This document shows, in pieces, positions 15,235-24,894 of a DNA stretch of 64,000 nt. Numbering within the stretch: position 1 is the stretch's first letter; each line of letters begins with the position of its first letter. The stretch lies in NCBI RefSeq assembly GCF_051195215.1, contig NZ_JBNAZM010000017.1, positions 1 through 64,000 on the forward strand. Direction: 5' to 3'. The notes beneath the pieces were generated by a model. The model worked only from the letters and a program-made list of their open reading frames with translations. It made no database searches and had not been told where the DNA came from. The stretch is from Arhodomonas sp051195215 (GTDB lineage: Bacteria > Pseudomonadota > Gammaproteobacteria > Nitrococcales > Nitrococcaceae). The position numbers and the translations under genes are program-made.

Positions 15235-15984
15235 TCAGATCACCTTCGCTTCGTTCTTGAGCTTGTCCACCAGCTCGGCGACGCTGTGGACTTTCACGCC
15301 TCCCTGGCGCTTGGGCGGCTCGGCAACCTTGAGGGTCGTCAGCCGTGGCGCGGTGTCCACGGCGAGCTCACCGGCAGTGAGCACATCCAGTGGTTTCTTC
15401 TTCGCCTTCATGATGTTCGGCAGCTTCACGTAGCGCGGCTCGTTCAGTCGCAGGTCGGTGCTGACAACCGCCGGAAGCTTCAGGCGTACCGTCTGGTTGC
15501 CTCCGTCGACCTCGCGGGTGACCGTGGCAGTGCCGCCTTCGAGCTGTAGCTCACAGGCGAACGTGCCCTGGCCCCAGCCAAGCAGCGCAGCGAGCATCTG
15601 CGGCGTCTGGTTGGCATCGTCATCGATCGCCTGCTTACCGCAAATCACCAGGTCCGGAGATTCACGCTCGACCAGCACCTTGAGCGCCTTCGCCACGCCC
15701 AGCGGCTGCAGCGCTTCCTCGGTGGATACCAGGATGGCGCGATCCGCGCCCATGGCAAGCGCCGTACGCAAAGTCTCCTGGCTCGCCTGCGCGCCGAGGG
15801 AGACAGCCACGATCTCCTCGATCTTGCCCGCCTCCTTCAAGCGCACCGCCTCCTCGACGGCGATCTCGTCGAAGGGGTTCATCGAATGCTTGACGTTCGC
15901 CGTCTCCACACCCGAGCCGTCCGCCTTCACGCGGACCTTGACGTTGTAATCCACCACCCGTTTGACCGGGACGAGTACCTTCAT
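15235..15984 (-). CDS. etfB: electron transfer flavoprotein beta subunit
   Basis: The 249-residue subunit binds AMP and the partner dehydrogenase. Typical segments are MKVLVPVKRVVDYNVKVRV, NVKHSMNPFDEIAVEEAVRL and LVICGKQAIDDDANQTPQML, with PNIMKAKKKPLDV late in the protein. ATG 15984 is chosen because AGGAG precedes it and homology starts there. Order etfB-etfA is the common one. It is probably the distal part of the minus-strand LIV/ligase cluster. Confidence 0.96.
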   Translation of the reverse strand: MKVLVPVKRVVDYNVKVRVKADGSGVETANVKHSMNPFDEIAVEEAVRLKEAGKIEEIVAVSLGAQASQETLRTALAMGADRAILVSTEEALQPLGVAKALKVLVERESPDLVICGKQAIDDDANQTPQMLAALLGWGQGTFACELQLEGGTATVTREVDGGNQTVRLKLPAVVSTDLRLNEPRYVKLPNIMKAKKKPLDVLTAGELAVDTAPRLTTLKVAEPPKRQGGVKVHSVAELVDKLKNEAKVI

Positions 15985-16159
15985 GATCGCTCCTGTCACT
16001 TGACTATCGGGCCTGTGGGATCTGCCACAGAAGAACACAGATCGTGGCCGCCGAGTGAGAACCTGAGATTCTGGCTGCCAACCCCGACGCCTCTGGGTTG
16101 CGCACCAAAGCCGCTCGAACCGGGATTACGCGTCGCGTCATCCACCCCACCCCGCCGCT

Positions 16160-17398
16160 TCACTCGTACGTGCGCTGGTCATCGATCACCTTGCCGTCAT
16201 TGGCAAGCGTGCCCGTGGGCACCAGCGCCACCTCGCCACGCAGGTGGCAGACCTCCCGCAATCGCTCGGCGAGAGCGGCCTCCAGACCTTCGGGGTCACC
16301 GTCCACCTCGCACTGCAGGGTCATGACGTCTCGATGATCACTTTGCGTGATCACCAAACGCGCCCGTCGCACGGCCTCGCAATCCCGGGTAACCGCATGC
16401 ACCTGCGACGGATGCACGAACAGACCACGTACCTTGGCCGTCTGATCCGCACGCCCCATCCATCCACGGATACGCTGGTTCGTTCGTCCGGTCGGGCACT
16501 CGCCGGAGAGAACCGCGGAGAGATCCCCGGTGGCGAAACGGATCAGGGGATAATCGGGGTTAAGCGTGGTGACGACAACCTCGCCCACTTCGCCCCCGGC
16601 GACCGGTTCGCCCGTGCCGGGGCGCACGATCTCCACGAGCACCCCCTCATCGACGACGAGCCCCTCCCGCGCGGAGGTCTCGTAGGCAATCAAGCCCAGA
16701 TCCGCGGTGCCGTAGCATTGATGGACCTCAATACCACGCTCGCGGAACCGCTCCACCAGCGATGGCGGCAGCGGCTCGGCAGTCACAAGGCCATGGGTCA
16801 ACGAGCCGATGTCCTCACCGAGCTCGTGCGCCTTCTCCAACAGGATGTTGAGAAACGATGGCGTGCCCGTGAAATACCGCGGACGCAGCTGCGCGATGGC
16901 CTTGACCTGAAGCTCCGTCTGGCCGGTACCCGCCGGGAAGACCGGGCATTCCAGCGCCTCGGCGGCATTGTCGAACATCGCCCCGGCAGGGGTGAAATGG
17001 TAGGCGAAGGTGTTGTGCACCAGCCCGCCGCCACGCCGAAACCCCGCAGCGACCATCGCCCGGGCGAAACGCCAGAAATCGGGGCGACGCGTCTGTGGCT
17101 CGTAAATCGGCCCCGGCGACTGAAACACTCGCTGCATGGCCCCGAAGTCTACTGCAGCGAGCCCACCGAAAGGTGGCTCCGCCTGTTGCCGCTCGATGAG
17201 CTCGGATTTGCGCAGCACCGGCAACCCGGCGAGCGCCCCCGCGTCCACGATTTCCTGCGGCGCCACTGCCGCGAGGCGTTCCGCGAAGTACGGCGACTTC
17301 GCCTTGGCGTGGGCGATCTGTCGCGGCAACGCCTCCCGCAGCGCCTGTGTCCGTTCGGCGGGCGTGCGGGTTTCGAGGTCGTCGTAGTGGTGCTCCAT
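16160..17398 (-). CDS. PaaK-family (phenylacetate-CoA-ligase-like) protein
   Basis: This 412-residue protein belongs to the adenylate-forming PaaK group. Supporting segments are a central VFPAGTGQTELQVKAIAQL, GTPSFLNILLEKAHELG, EVHQCYGTADLGLIAYE and PLIRFATGDLSAV, with a C-terminal GRADQTAKVRGLFVHPSQV. The nucleotide loop that reads TSGTTG in true PaaK is here QSPGPIYEP at residues 93-101. From memory, that variant is conserved in one PaaK subfamily. The substrate is therefore uncertain, perhaps an aromatic or short organic acid. It sits between livF and etfBA. Confidence 0.8.
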   Translation of the reverse strand: MEHHYDDLETRTPAERTQALREALPRQIAHAKAKSPYFAERLAAVAPQEIVDAGALAGLPVLRKSELIERQQAEPPFGGLAAVDFGAMQRVFQSPGPIYEPQTRRPDFWRFARAMVAAGFRRGGGLVHNTFAYHFTPAGAMFDNAAEALECPVFPAGTGQTELQVKAIAQLRPRYFTGTPSFLNILLEKAHELGEDIGSLTHGLVTAEPLPPSLVERFRERGIEVHQCYGTADLGLIAYETSAREGLVVDEGVLVEIVRPGTGEPVAGGEVGEVVVTTLNPDYPLIRFATGDLSAVLSGECPTGRTNQRIRGWMGRADQTAKVRGLFVHPSQVHAVTRDCEAVRRARLVITQSDHRDVMTLQCEVDGDPEGLEAALAERLREVCHLRGEVALVPTGTLANDGKVIDDQRTYE

Positions 17399-17464
17399 GG
17401 TCCGTCTCACTTTCCTGGCGTCCGGGGCAATCTGCGCTGCTCTGCAACGACTTACACGCTGAGC

Positions 17465-17560
17465 TACAAGTGAAAAGCGGCAAGTTCAAAGATCCAAGGC
17501 ACCGACCGTCAGCACCACGCTCAACACTTTGAACTTTCAACTTTCCTCTTTGAACTTCCT
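17465..17560. repeat. inverted pair of 7-bp-period arrays (ACTTNNN)
   Basis: Five plus-strand units run in exact 7-base register at 17526-17560, for example ACTTTGA and ACTTTCA. Four units in opposite orientation lie at 17465-17492 (AAGT-type, for example GGCAAGT). The array fills the space between paaK-like and livF. The same array type recurs at five other places. Confidence 0.75.
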
Positions 17561-18381
17561 CACAGCCAGCGCTTGCGCCGCTTGTAGCTCTTGAGGTTCT
17601 TGAACGAACGTCGTTCCTCGCCGCCGCCCAGGTAGGACTCCTTGACGTCCTCGTTGTTCATCAGCTCCTCGCGGGTGCCGTCGAGCACGATCTTGCCGCT
17701 TTCCATGATGTAGCCATAGTCGGCCATGCGCAGCGCGTAATTCGCGTTCTGCTCCACGAGCAGCATGGTCAGCCCCTGCTCGCGATTGATCTTGCCGATG
17801 ATGGAGAATACCTCCTTGACCAGCAGCGGCGAGAGGCCCATGGAGGGCTCGTCGAGGAGCAGCATCTTCGGCCGCGCCATCAGCGCCCGGCCGATGGCGA
17901 GCATCTGCTGCTCACCGCCGGAGAGGTAGCCGGCGAGGCCGTTCGCGCGCTCGCGCAGCCGCGGGAAATAGTCGAAGACCATGTCGATATCCGCGCGCAC
18001 GGCCTCCTTGTCCCGGCGCGTGAACGCGCCCAGACGCAGGTTCTCCGTCACGGTCATGTCCTCGACGATGCGCCGCCCCTCCATCACCTGGAAGATGCCA
18101 CGCCGCACGATCTCCTCGGCGGGGCGATTGCTCACGGTCTCGCCCTCGAAGGTGACATTGCCTCGCGTAACCTCACCGTCTTCGGTCTTGAGCAGCCCCG
18201 AGATCGCCTTGAGCGTCGTGGATTTGCCGGCACCATTGGCACCGAGCAGCGCAACGATACGGCCCTGCGCAACCTCCAGGCTCACGCCGCGCAACACCAG
18301 GATCACATCGTCGTAGACGACTTCGATGTTGTTCACCGAGAGCACCGGCTCGGCGGTCATTTCCTCCGCGGGTCGGGACAT
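17560..18381 (-). CDS. livF: LIV-type ABC transporter ATP-binding protein (LivF)
   Basis: One of the two ATPases of a branched-chain-amino-acid-type importer. It has Walker A ALLGANGAGKST, the signature YLSGGEQQMLAIGRAL, Walker B MLLLDEPSMGLSPLLV and the LivF-typical GIFQVMEGRRIVEDMTVTEN. ATG 18381 follows GGAGG; longer frames upstream are non-coding. The basic tail (NLKSYKRRKRWL) is longer than usual. It is downstream of the binding-protein gene and separated from it by a stem-loop. Confidence 0.93.
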   Translation of the reverse strand: MSRPAEEMTAEPVLSVNNIEVVYDDVILVLRGVSLEVAQGRIVALLGANGAGKSTTLKAISGLLKTEDGEVTRGNVTFEGETVSNRPAEEIVRRGIFQVMEGRRIVEDMTVTENLRLGAFTRRDKEAVRADIDMVFDYFPRLRERANGLAGYLSGGEQQMLAIGRALMARPKMLLLDEPSMGLSPLLVKEVFSIIGKINREQGLTMLLVEQNANYALRMADYGYIMESGKIVLDGTREELMNNEDVKESYLGGGEERRSFKNLKSYKRRKRWL

Positions 18382-18411
18382 GGCCCTGCCCTCCTCGTGA
18401 TTCGCACGTGG

Positions 18412-18436
18412 GCCGGGGCGGCGACGCCGCCCCGGC
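18412..18436 (-). promoter_or_regulatory. intercistronic stem-loop between binding protein and livF
   Basis: GCCGGGGCGGC (18412-18422) and GCCGCCCCGGC (18426-18436) form a perfect 11-bp stem with loop GAC, right after the binding-protein gene. Such stems protect the upstream mRNA or attenuate downstream genes, which would fit the need for excess binding protein. Confidence 0.6.
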
Positions 18437-18448
18437 GTCGCTTCGGCT

Positions 18449-19693
18449 TTACCAGCCGAGCCAGTCGTCGCGGCGCGGCAGATCGACAGTGGTGAGCTTG
18501 TTGAGCTCGAAGTCACCATCGCCCTGCCACTCGTTCTGGTAGACCATCACTTCGGTGGTGCCGCGATGGTTCTCCGGCGTCCAGGTGTGGGGCAGACACA
18601 CACCTTCGAGCCCCTCCGGAACATGGCCGGACATGGACTCCAGAGCCGCCTTCACGCTCGGGCCGGTGATCTCGCCGTCCTCGGCGGCCACTCGCATAGC
18701 GTCGCGCATGAAGAACACCGAGCACACCGCCCGGGCATAGTGCAGGGCCCGGTCGCCGCCACCGGACTCCTCGGAGACCGCACGCAACGTCTCCATGCCG
18801 GGCACGTCGGCGCCCCACTGCGCGGCCCCCACGGGGAAGACGATGCCGTCACCGGCCTCGCCGGCAGCCGGGGCGGCAAGCTCGTCGAACCCCCAGACAT
18901 TGGAGACGAACTGCACGTCCACGCCCACCGTGTCGCAGGATTTCAGCAGCGAGATATTCGAGCCCGACGTATTGGCGAGATAGGCATAGTTGGCGCCGGA
19001 TTCCTTCAGCGACAGGCACTGCGCCTTGGCATCACCCGGCGAGAGCGAGTAGACGATCGGGTTCAGCACCTCGAAGCCCTGGCTTTCGGCGTACTCCGAG
19101 CAGGCCTCCTTGGGTGCGTTCGGATAGGGGTGGTTGTCGCCCATGTGCACCCATTTGGGAGTACCCTCGTTGCCGCCGCTCTCCCAGTCGTCCTTGGCCC
19201 AGGAGACCATCGCCCGGCAACCGTCGGTATAAGACGGGCCATAGAAGAAGTTGTACGGCGCCGCCGACTTGGTATGTGGCGACTTGCCAGTGGGGTCGGT
19301 GAGATGGCCCGAGTAGGACGCGGACATGTAGACGATCTCGTCGCGGGCGACGAAACGCACCAGCGCCTCGGTGTCCGCTGTGCCCCAGCCCTGGATCACC
19401 GGCGGATTGAGCGAGCCCGTCCAGCGCTTGTAGGCCGCAATGGCGCGTGGCGCTTCGTAGGAATAGTCCACCGTGTCACGTTCGAGTTGACGGCCGTCGA
19501 TACCGCCCTGCTCATTGATGTAGGCAATGGCATCTTCGATGCCCTGCCCGTATATCTTGCCTACCGCGGAGGTCGGACCGGTGTAGGCGGCGAGGTGCGC
19601 CACCGGGATCGGATCCTCCGCAGCCTGGGCTCCACCGACAGCCAGGCCCAGCCCAGCGGCTACGGACAACGCGATTGTCGTGCTGCGCATCAT
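18449..19693 (-). CDS. LIV-type ABC transporter substrate-binding protein
   Basis: This periplasmic binding protein (type 6, Leu/Ile/Val group, 414 aa) starts with a signal peptide (MMRSTTIALSVAAGLGLAVG, then GAQA). The mature part opens PIPVAHLAAYTGPTSAVGK and contains GIEDAIAYINEQGGIDGRQL, typical of the family. The ligand is not predictable: cluster neighbours (two CoA ligases) suggest an organic acid as readily as an amino acid. ATG 19693 is chosen for the GGAGA just upstream. Confidence 0.9.
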   Translation of the reverse strand: MMRSTTIALSVAAGLGLAVGGAQAAEDPIPVAHLAAYTGPTSAVGKIYGQGIEDAIAYINEQGGIDGRQLERDTVDYSYEAPRAIAAYKRWTGSLNPPVIQGWGTADTEALVRFVARDEIVYMSASYSGHLTDPTGKSPHTKSAAPYNFFYGPSYTDGCRAMVSWAKDDWESGGNEGTPKWVHMGDNHPYPNAPKEACSEYAESQGFEVLNPIVYSLSPGDAKAQCLSLKESGANYAYLANTSGSNISLLKSCDTVGVDVQFVSNVWGFDELAAPAAGEAGDGIVFPVGAAQWGADVPGMETLRAVSEESGGGDRALHYARAVCSVFFMRDAMRVAAEDGEITGPSVKAALESMSGHVPEGLEGVCLPHTWTPENHRGTTEVMVYQNEWQGDGDFELNKLTTVDLPRRDDWLGW

Positions 19694-19784
19694 TTTCTCT
19701 CCTTCAGTGCCAGTCACTGGCATTATTGTTCGGGCCGAAGCCCTTTGCCGGCCGCCCCGCAAGCGGCGGCTCCCGCCATGCCCG

Positions 19785-20849
19785 TCAGTAAGAGAACGGA
19801 TACAGCTTCCAGTACGCCTTGGTGAGCTTCCACCGGTGGGCCAGGCCGTCCGGCTCGAAGATCAGGAACAGAATGATGGCAAGCCCGATGGCCATCTCCT
19901 TCAAGTACGCGAGTCCCTGGGTGATACCGGGCACGAACGAGCCGATGAAACCTGCCGTGGAGTCCATCACCTCCGGCAGCAATACCATGAAGGCAGTGCC
20001 CATGAGTGTGCCCATCACCGAACCGAGCCCACCGATGATCACCATGCCGAGAAACTGGATGGATAGCAGAATGGTGAAGCCCTCCGCGGAGACGAACCCG
20101 AGGTAGTGCCCGAACAACGCCCCACCTATGCCTGCATAGAACGAGGAGACGCCAAAGGCAAGGATGCGGTACTTCGTCAGGTTGATCCCCATGATCTCCG
20201 CGGAGAGGTAGTGATCACGCACCGCCACGAACGCGCGCCCGTCCCGGCTGCGCAACAGGTTGGCGCCGAAGAGATACATCACCACCACGAAGGCCAGCAC
20301 CACGTAGAAGTAACGCTGATCGGTGTCGAAGTAATAGCCGAACAGCGACAGCGGCTCGGCCAGCGCCCCGGCGGAACCGCCGGTGAACCACGCTGCGCGG
20401 TTGAAGAAATCCTCGAGGATGAACTGCGCGGCGAGCGTGGCGATGGCCAGATACAGCCCCTTGATGCGCGCCGCCGGCACGCCGACGATCATGCCCACCG
20501 CCGTGGTCATCACCCCGGCGAGCGGGATGCAGAGGATCACCGGCAACCCCGTGGTGTTGTACAACCAGGCCGAGGCGAACGCGCCGAAGCCGAAGAACGC
20601 GGCATGGCCAAGCGAGATCTGGCCGGAGAAGCCCACCAGGATGTTCAACCCCAGAGCGGCGATCCCGTAGTAGCCGATCTGGATAAGTAGATTCAGGTGG
20701 TAGCTCGACAGAATGAACGGGCTGACCAGCAGCAGCACCACCCCCGCGATCGCGAAATTGCGCGACATGGGCGTGGGAAAGATCGTGGTATCCGAGGCGT
20801 AAGTGGTGCGGAATTCCCCGCACCGCATGCTGTTTGCACCGAGAGCCAT
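19785..20849 (-). CDS. livM: LIV-type ABC transporter permease (LivM)
   Basis: The inner-membrane permease has about ten hydrophobic segments. It carries the LivM signature LGLNILVGFSGQISLGHAAF and the cytoplasmic segment GRAFVAVRDHYLSAEIMGIN, the ATPase-contact region. ATG 20849 follows GGAGGAG. It forms the heterodimeric channel with LivH upstream. The N-terminal 28 residues before the first TM are longer than usual. Confidence 0.93.
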   Translation of the reverse strand: MALGANSMRCGEFRTTYASDTTIFPTPMSRNFAIAGVVLLLVSPFILSSYHLNLLIQIGYYGIAALGLNILVGFSGQISLGHAAFFGFGAFASAWLYNTTGLPVILCIPLAGVMTTAVGMIVGVPAARIKGLYLAIATLAAQFILEDFFNRAAWFTGGSAGALAEPLSLFGYYFDTDQRYFYVVLAFVVVMYLFGANLLRSRDGRAFVAVRDHYLSAEIMGINLTKYRILAFGVSSFYAGIGGALFGHYLGFVSAEGFTILLSIQFLGMVIIGGLGSVMGTLMGTAFMVLLPEVMDSTAGFIGSFVPGITQGLAYLKEMAIGLAIILFLIFEPDGLAHRWKLTKAYWKLYPFSY

Positions 20850-20892
20850 GTAGTCTTCTCCTCCCCCGTCTGCGGCCGGCGCATGGCGGCCG

Positions 20893-21786
20893 TCAGATGC
20901 GTTCGATGTCGCGGGTGCCGAACAGGCCGTAGGGCTTGATCATGAGAATGATCACGAGCACGTAGAACGGCACGATCTGGTAGAGGTTGCCCCAGCCGAG
21001 CCACTGGCCGTCGACGTACTGGGCAAGATTCTCGATCACCCCGATGATCAGCCCGCCGACGATGCCGCCGACGATGGAATCGAGCCCACCGACGATCGCC
21101 GCCGGAAAAACCTTGATCCCGAAGAACGACAGCGCCGATGACACGCCGTTGACCATACCGATGACCACACCGGCAAGCGCGGAGACCATCGCCGAGATGG
21201 CCCACGACAGCGCGAATACCTGCTTCACGGAAATTCCGAGGCTCGCGGCCACCTGCTGATCGAACGCAGTCGCCCGCATGGCAAGTCCCATGCGCGAGTA
21301 CTTAAAGAACCAGAAGAAGCCGACCATGATCACCAGCGAGATGATCAGGCTCATGAGATAGGCGGTCTGGACGTTGAGTCCCAGGATGTTCACCGACTCC
21401 ACCGGGAACACCTCGGGGAACGGCTTCACGAACTCACCGAAAATCCACGACAGCAGCGCCTGGAAGAAAATCGACAAGCCGATGGTGAGCATGATCACCG
21501 AAATAATGGGCTCGCCGATCATCGGTCGCAGCACCACCACCTGGAGCAGCACGCCGAAGGCGAACATGAACGCCAGCGTAAACAAAAAGCCGAGCCAGAA
21601 AGGCAGGCCGAATTTCACCAGCAACGCCCAGCACACCCAGGCGCCGATCAGGAGGAACTCGCCCTGGGCGAAGTTCACCACCTGGGTGGATTTGTAGATG
21701 AGTACGAAGCACATCGCGACGACGCCGTAGAGCGTGCCCACGATCACCCCGTTGACGAGCAGCTGGACCAGTAATTCCCAGTTCAT
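20893..21786 (-). CDS. livH: LIV-type ABC transporter permease (LivH)
   Basis: The 297-residue permease starts at MNWELLVQLLVNGVIVGTLY. It shows the family segments STQVVNFAQGEFLLIGAWV and YSRMGLAMRATAFDQQVAAS, and IKVFPAAIVGGLDSIVGG in the C-terminal half. It lies 26 bases downstream of the acyl-CoA synthetase gene in the same cluster. The longer upstream frame is a shadow of that gene, so the internal ATG is used. Confidence 0.93.
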   Translation of the reverse strand: MNWELLVQLLVNGVIVGTLYGVVAMCFVLIYKSTQVVNFAQGEFLLIGAWVCWALLVKFGLPFWLGFLFTLAFMFAFGVLLQVVVLRPMIGEPIISVIMLTIGLSIFFQALLSWIFGEFVKPFPEVFPVESVNILGLNVQTAYLMSLIISLVIMVGFFWFFKYSRMGLAMRATAFDQQVAASLGISVKQVFALSWAISAMVSALAGVVIGMVNGVSSALSFFGIKVFPAAIVGGLDSIVGGIVGGLIIGVIENLAQYVDGQWLGWGNLYQIVPFYVLVIILMIKPYGLFGTRDIERI

Positions 21787-21812
21787 CGTTGTCTCCTCCT
21801 CCCCTCGCGACC

Positions 21813-23777
21813 CTAGGCGGCGCCAGCAGCGCGGCTGTCGCCCGCTGCCGAGGGCACGCCGTTGTCCGGGGCCAGGTCCACCACGCGCAGGTCGGTGCGG
21901 ATGCGTGAGGTCGTGCCGTCCTGGAAGGTGATGGTGGTATCCACGTGCACGTGGTCCTCGCCGCCGTAGATGGCGTCGATGATCTCGCCGTACTTCTCCT
22001 GGATAACGCCGCGGCGAACCTTGCGCGTGCGGGTGAGCTCGCCGTCGTCGGGGTCGAGCTCCTTGTAGAGGAGCAGGAATTTGCGGATGCGTTGCCACTG
22101 CGGCAGCGTCGCGTTCACCGCCTCCACCTCGCGCTGAATCAGCTCGTAGATTTGCGGGTGGGCGGAGAGGTTGGTGTAGTTAGTGAACGCAATACCCCGC
22201 TGCTCCGCCCATTTGGCGACAATGCCGTAGCGGATGCAGATCATGGCAGCGAGATAAGGCCGCTCGTGGCCGAGGATCACCGCCTCGGCGATGAACGGTG
22301 AGAACTTCAGCTTGTTCTCGATGAACATCGGCGAGTAGCGGTCGCCACCGGCGGTGGTGGCAAGGTCTTTGATGCGGTCGATGACCACCAGGTGGCCGTT
22401 ACCCTCCTTGAAGTAGCCGGCATCGCCGGTATACATCCAGCCCTCGCGCACGTCCTCGGCAGTGGCCTTTTCGTTCTTGAAGAAGCCGAGGAACATGCCC
22501 GAATTGCGCGCCACGATCTCGCCGACGCCATTCTCGTCGGGCTGGTCGATGTGTACCTCGGCGTTGTCGAACGGCACGCCCACGGTGTCGAAATCGATGT
22601 CGTCACCACGGTGAATGGTATAGGCGCCGGCGAGCTCGGTCTGACCATAGAGCTGGCGTAGCGGCACCCCCATGGCCAGGAAGAACTTGAAGGTATCCGG
22701 GCCCAGGGCGGCGCCACCGGTGGCCGCCGAGCGCAGGAAGGTGAAGCCGAGGCGGTCCTTCAGCGCGCGGAAGAGAATCCAATAGGCGAGCCGGGATTGC
22801 TCGCCGCGCTCGACGGCCGCCATGCCCCATTTCATGCCCAGGTTGAACATCTTCTGCTTGAACGGGCTCGCGTCCATCATCCGCGCTTTCACGTCCGCAG
22901 CGATGGTCTCCCACACCCGCGGGGCAAGAAGGACGAAGTTCGGCCCGATCTCACGCAGATCGGCCATCATCGTCTCCGTCTCTTCGACGAAGTTCACGGT
23001 GATACGGCTGATCAGCGACTGCGCGACCGCATAGACCTGCTCCATGATCCAGGGCAAAGGCAGCACGGAGACGTAGTTGTCGTCCGGATACTTGGGATCG
23101 GCGCGGAGATAGGCGGTGCAGTGGTCGAGGAACGGACCGGCCTGCATCATCGAGAGCTTGGGCTTGGAGGTGGTACCGGAGGTGGTGATCAGCATCGCCA
23201 CATCCTCTCCGCGGGTAGCCTCGACCATCTCGCGGTAGGTACCGGGCCGTTCCCGCTCCAGCGCGTCGCCTCGCTCGAAGAGCTCGGCCTGGCTGATCAG
23301 CCGCGGATCGTCGTACTTCCGCATGCCGCGGGGATCGTGGTAGACGATGTGCTTGACGGAAGGGCACTGCTCGCTGATTTCCAGCGCCTTGTCGACCTGC
23401 TCCTCGTCTTCGCACATGATGATCGGTGCCTCGGAGAGATCGATCAGGTAAGCGAGCTCCTCGTCGAGGCTGTCCTGGTAGACACCGAGGCTCATTGCGC
23501 GCAGTGCGTGCGCGCCCACCTCGCAGTGCAGCCACTCGGGACGGTTGCCGCCGATGATCGCCACGGTATCGCCATGGCCGACACCGAGGGCCTTCATGCC
23601 CAGGGCGAAACGCGAAACCGCGTGCTCGTAGTCGCGCCAGGTATACTCGCGCCAGATGCCGAACTCTTTCTCCCGCATGGCCACCTCGTCGGGCCACTGT
23701 TCGGCGTTGTGGGCGAGCAGCTTGGGGAAGGTGTCGTACTGGCCGGTATCCGGCAGCTGCATGGTTCGCTCGGCCAT
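21813..23777 (-). CDS. AMP-forming long-chain-type acyl-CoA synthetase
   Basis: This 654-residue adenylate-forming enzyme makes acyl-CoA from a carboxylic acid, ATP and CoA. The nucleotide loop is intact (LITTSGTTSKPKLSMM). Other motifs are YGQTELAGAY, GWMYTGDAGYFKEGNGHLVV and IDRIKDLATTAGGDRYSPMF. The organisation resembles FadD15-like enzymes. It overlaps the livG stop as TGATG, so translation is coupled. Placement inside the LIV operon suggests that the imported substrate is activated directly after uptake. Confidence 0.9.
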   Translation of the reverse strand: MAERTMQLPDTGQYDTFPKLLAHNAEQWPDEVAMREKEFGIWREYTWRDYEHAVSRFALGMKALGVGHGDTVAIIGGNRPEWLHCEVGAHALRAMSLGVYQDSLDEELAYLIDLSEAPIIMCEDEEQVDKALEISEQCPSVKHIVYHDPRGMRKYDDPRLISQAELFERGDALERERPGTYREMVEATRGEDVAMLITTSGTTSKPKLSMMQAGPFLDHCTAYLRADPKYPDDNYVSVLPLPWIMEQVYAVAQSLISRITVNFVEETETMMADLREIGPNFVLLAPRVWETIAADVKARMMDASPFKQKMFNLGMKWGMAAVERGEQSRLAYWILFRALKDRLGFTFLRSAATGGAALGPDTFKFFLAMGVPLRQLYGQTELAGAYTIHRGDDIDFDTVGVPFDNAEVHIDQPDENGVGEIVARNSGMFLGFFKNEKATAEDVREGWMYTGDAGYFKEGNGHLVVIDRIKDLATTAGGDRYSPMFIENKLKFSPFIAEAVILGHERPYLAAMICIRYGIVAKWAEQRGIAFTNYTNLSAHPQIYELIQREVEAVNATLPQWQRIRKFLLLYKELDPDDGELTRTRKVRRGVIQEKYGEIIDAIYGGEDHVHVDTTITFQDGTTSRIRTDLRVVDLAPDNGVPSAAGDSRAAGAA

Positions 23778-24583
23778 CACGCCACCTCCCCGGCCGATTC
23801 GTCCTCGCCGAGATAGGCCTCGCGCACACGCGGGTTGGCCATGATCTCGTCGGGGTTGCCGTCAGCGATCTTCTCGCCGAAGTCCAGCACGGCGACACGG
23901 TGGGAGAGGTCCATGACCACCCCCATGTCGTGCTCGATCATGATCACGGTGATCCCCCACTCCTCATTGAGGTCGACCACGTAGCGCGCCATGTCCTCCT
24001 TTTCCTCGTGGTTCATGCCCGCCATGGGCTCGTCGAGGAGAATGAGCCGGGGCCGCAGTGCCACCGCCCGGGCAAGCTCGACACGCTTGCGCAGCCCGTA
24101 GGACAACGTTCCGGCCACGGACTTGCGGATGTGGGCGATCTCGAGAAAGTCGATGATGTCCTCGACCTGCTGGCGATGGTCGAGCTCTTCGCGCTGCGCC
24201 CCGCCGAGCCAGTAGAACGAGCCGGTGAAGAAGTTGTTCTTCAGATGATGATGGCGCCCGACCATGATGTTCTCGAGCACCGTCATATGGTTGTAGAGCG
24301 CGAGGTTCTGGAAGGTGCGGCCAATGCCGCGCTCGCAGCGGCGGTTGGGGCGGAAAGCGGTGATCTCTTCACCGCGGAAACGAATGCTGCCCTGCTGCGG
24401 CTGGTAGCGTCCGGAGATGCAGTTGAGCAGCGACGTCTTGCCCGCGCCGTTGGGACCGATGATGGAGAACATCTCATGCTCCCGCACCTCCAGGCTCACA
24501 TCGCGCAGGGCCTTGACGCCACCGAAGGACAACGTGATGCCGTCTACCTTCAGCAGCGCATCACCAATCCTCGATTCAGCCAT
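23777..24583 (-). CDS. livG: LIV-type ABC transporter ATP-binding protein (LivG)
   Basis: The first gene of the LIV cluster. It has Walker A IGPNGAGKTSLLNC, the signature region TLSYGLRKRVELARAVAL, Walker B RLILLDEPMAGMNHEE and IGRTFQNLALYNHMTVLEN. ATG 24583 (MAESRIGD) is chosen because GGGGAG precedes it; the upstream frame is Arg/Pro-rich and looks non-coding. A 16-bp palindrome about 310 bases upstream may be its control site. Confidence 0.92.
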   Translation of the reverse strand: MAESRIGDALLKVDGITLSFGGVKALRDVSLEVREHEMFSIIGPNGAGKTSLLNCISGRYQPQQGSIRFRGEEITAFRPNRRCERGIGRTFQNLALYNHMTVLENIMVGRHHHLKNNFFTGSFYWLGGAQREELDHRQQVEDIIDFLEIAHIRKSVAGTLSYGLRKRVELARAVALRPRLILLDEPMAGMNHEEKEDMARYVVDLNEEWGITVIMIEHDMGVVMDLSHRVAVLDFGEKIADGNPDEIMANPRVREAYLGEDESAGEVA

Positions 24584-24894
24584 ACCGAGCTCCCCTGTCA
24601 CTGGCCCCGCTCCTGCGGGGGCCTGTCTGGGTGGCGGGAGAGGCTGTGCCTGCGGCCGCCGTACCGTCACCCGGTTGGGGCGCCGGCAGGTGCGCGGTCG
24701 CGGGGTCCGCTTAGCCCCGTCAAGTGCGCCGCCCCGCCGGGGTCGCCGGACGGGGCGGGCACGGTAACGGCTCGGTCGATCATCGACCGGACCTCTCCTC
24801 CTCCTGCTTCCATCGCCATCGTTGGCGGCGGTCACGCCGGCGGGGCACTTTGTGGTCCGAGTCGGGTCGCGCCCTCTGCCGGTGACTTGAGATT

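Noticed and set aside
14434..15549. 371-codon plus-strand frame opposite etfA/etfB
   Set aside because: It is the long antisense shadow expected in GC-rich coding DNA. The sense strand is clearly EtfA and EtfB.
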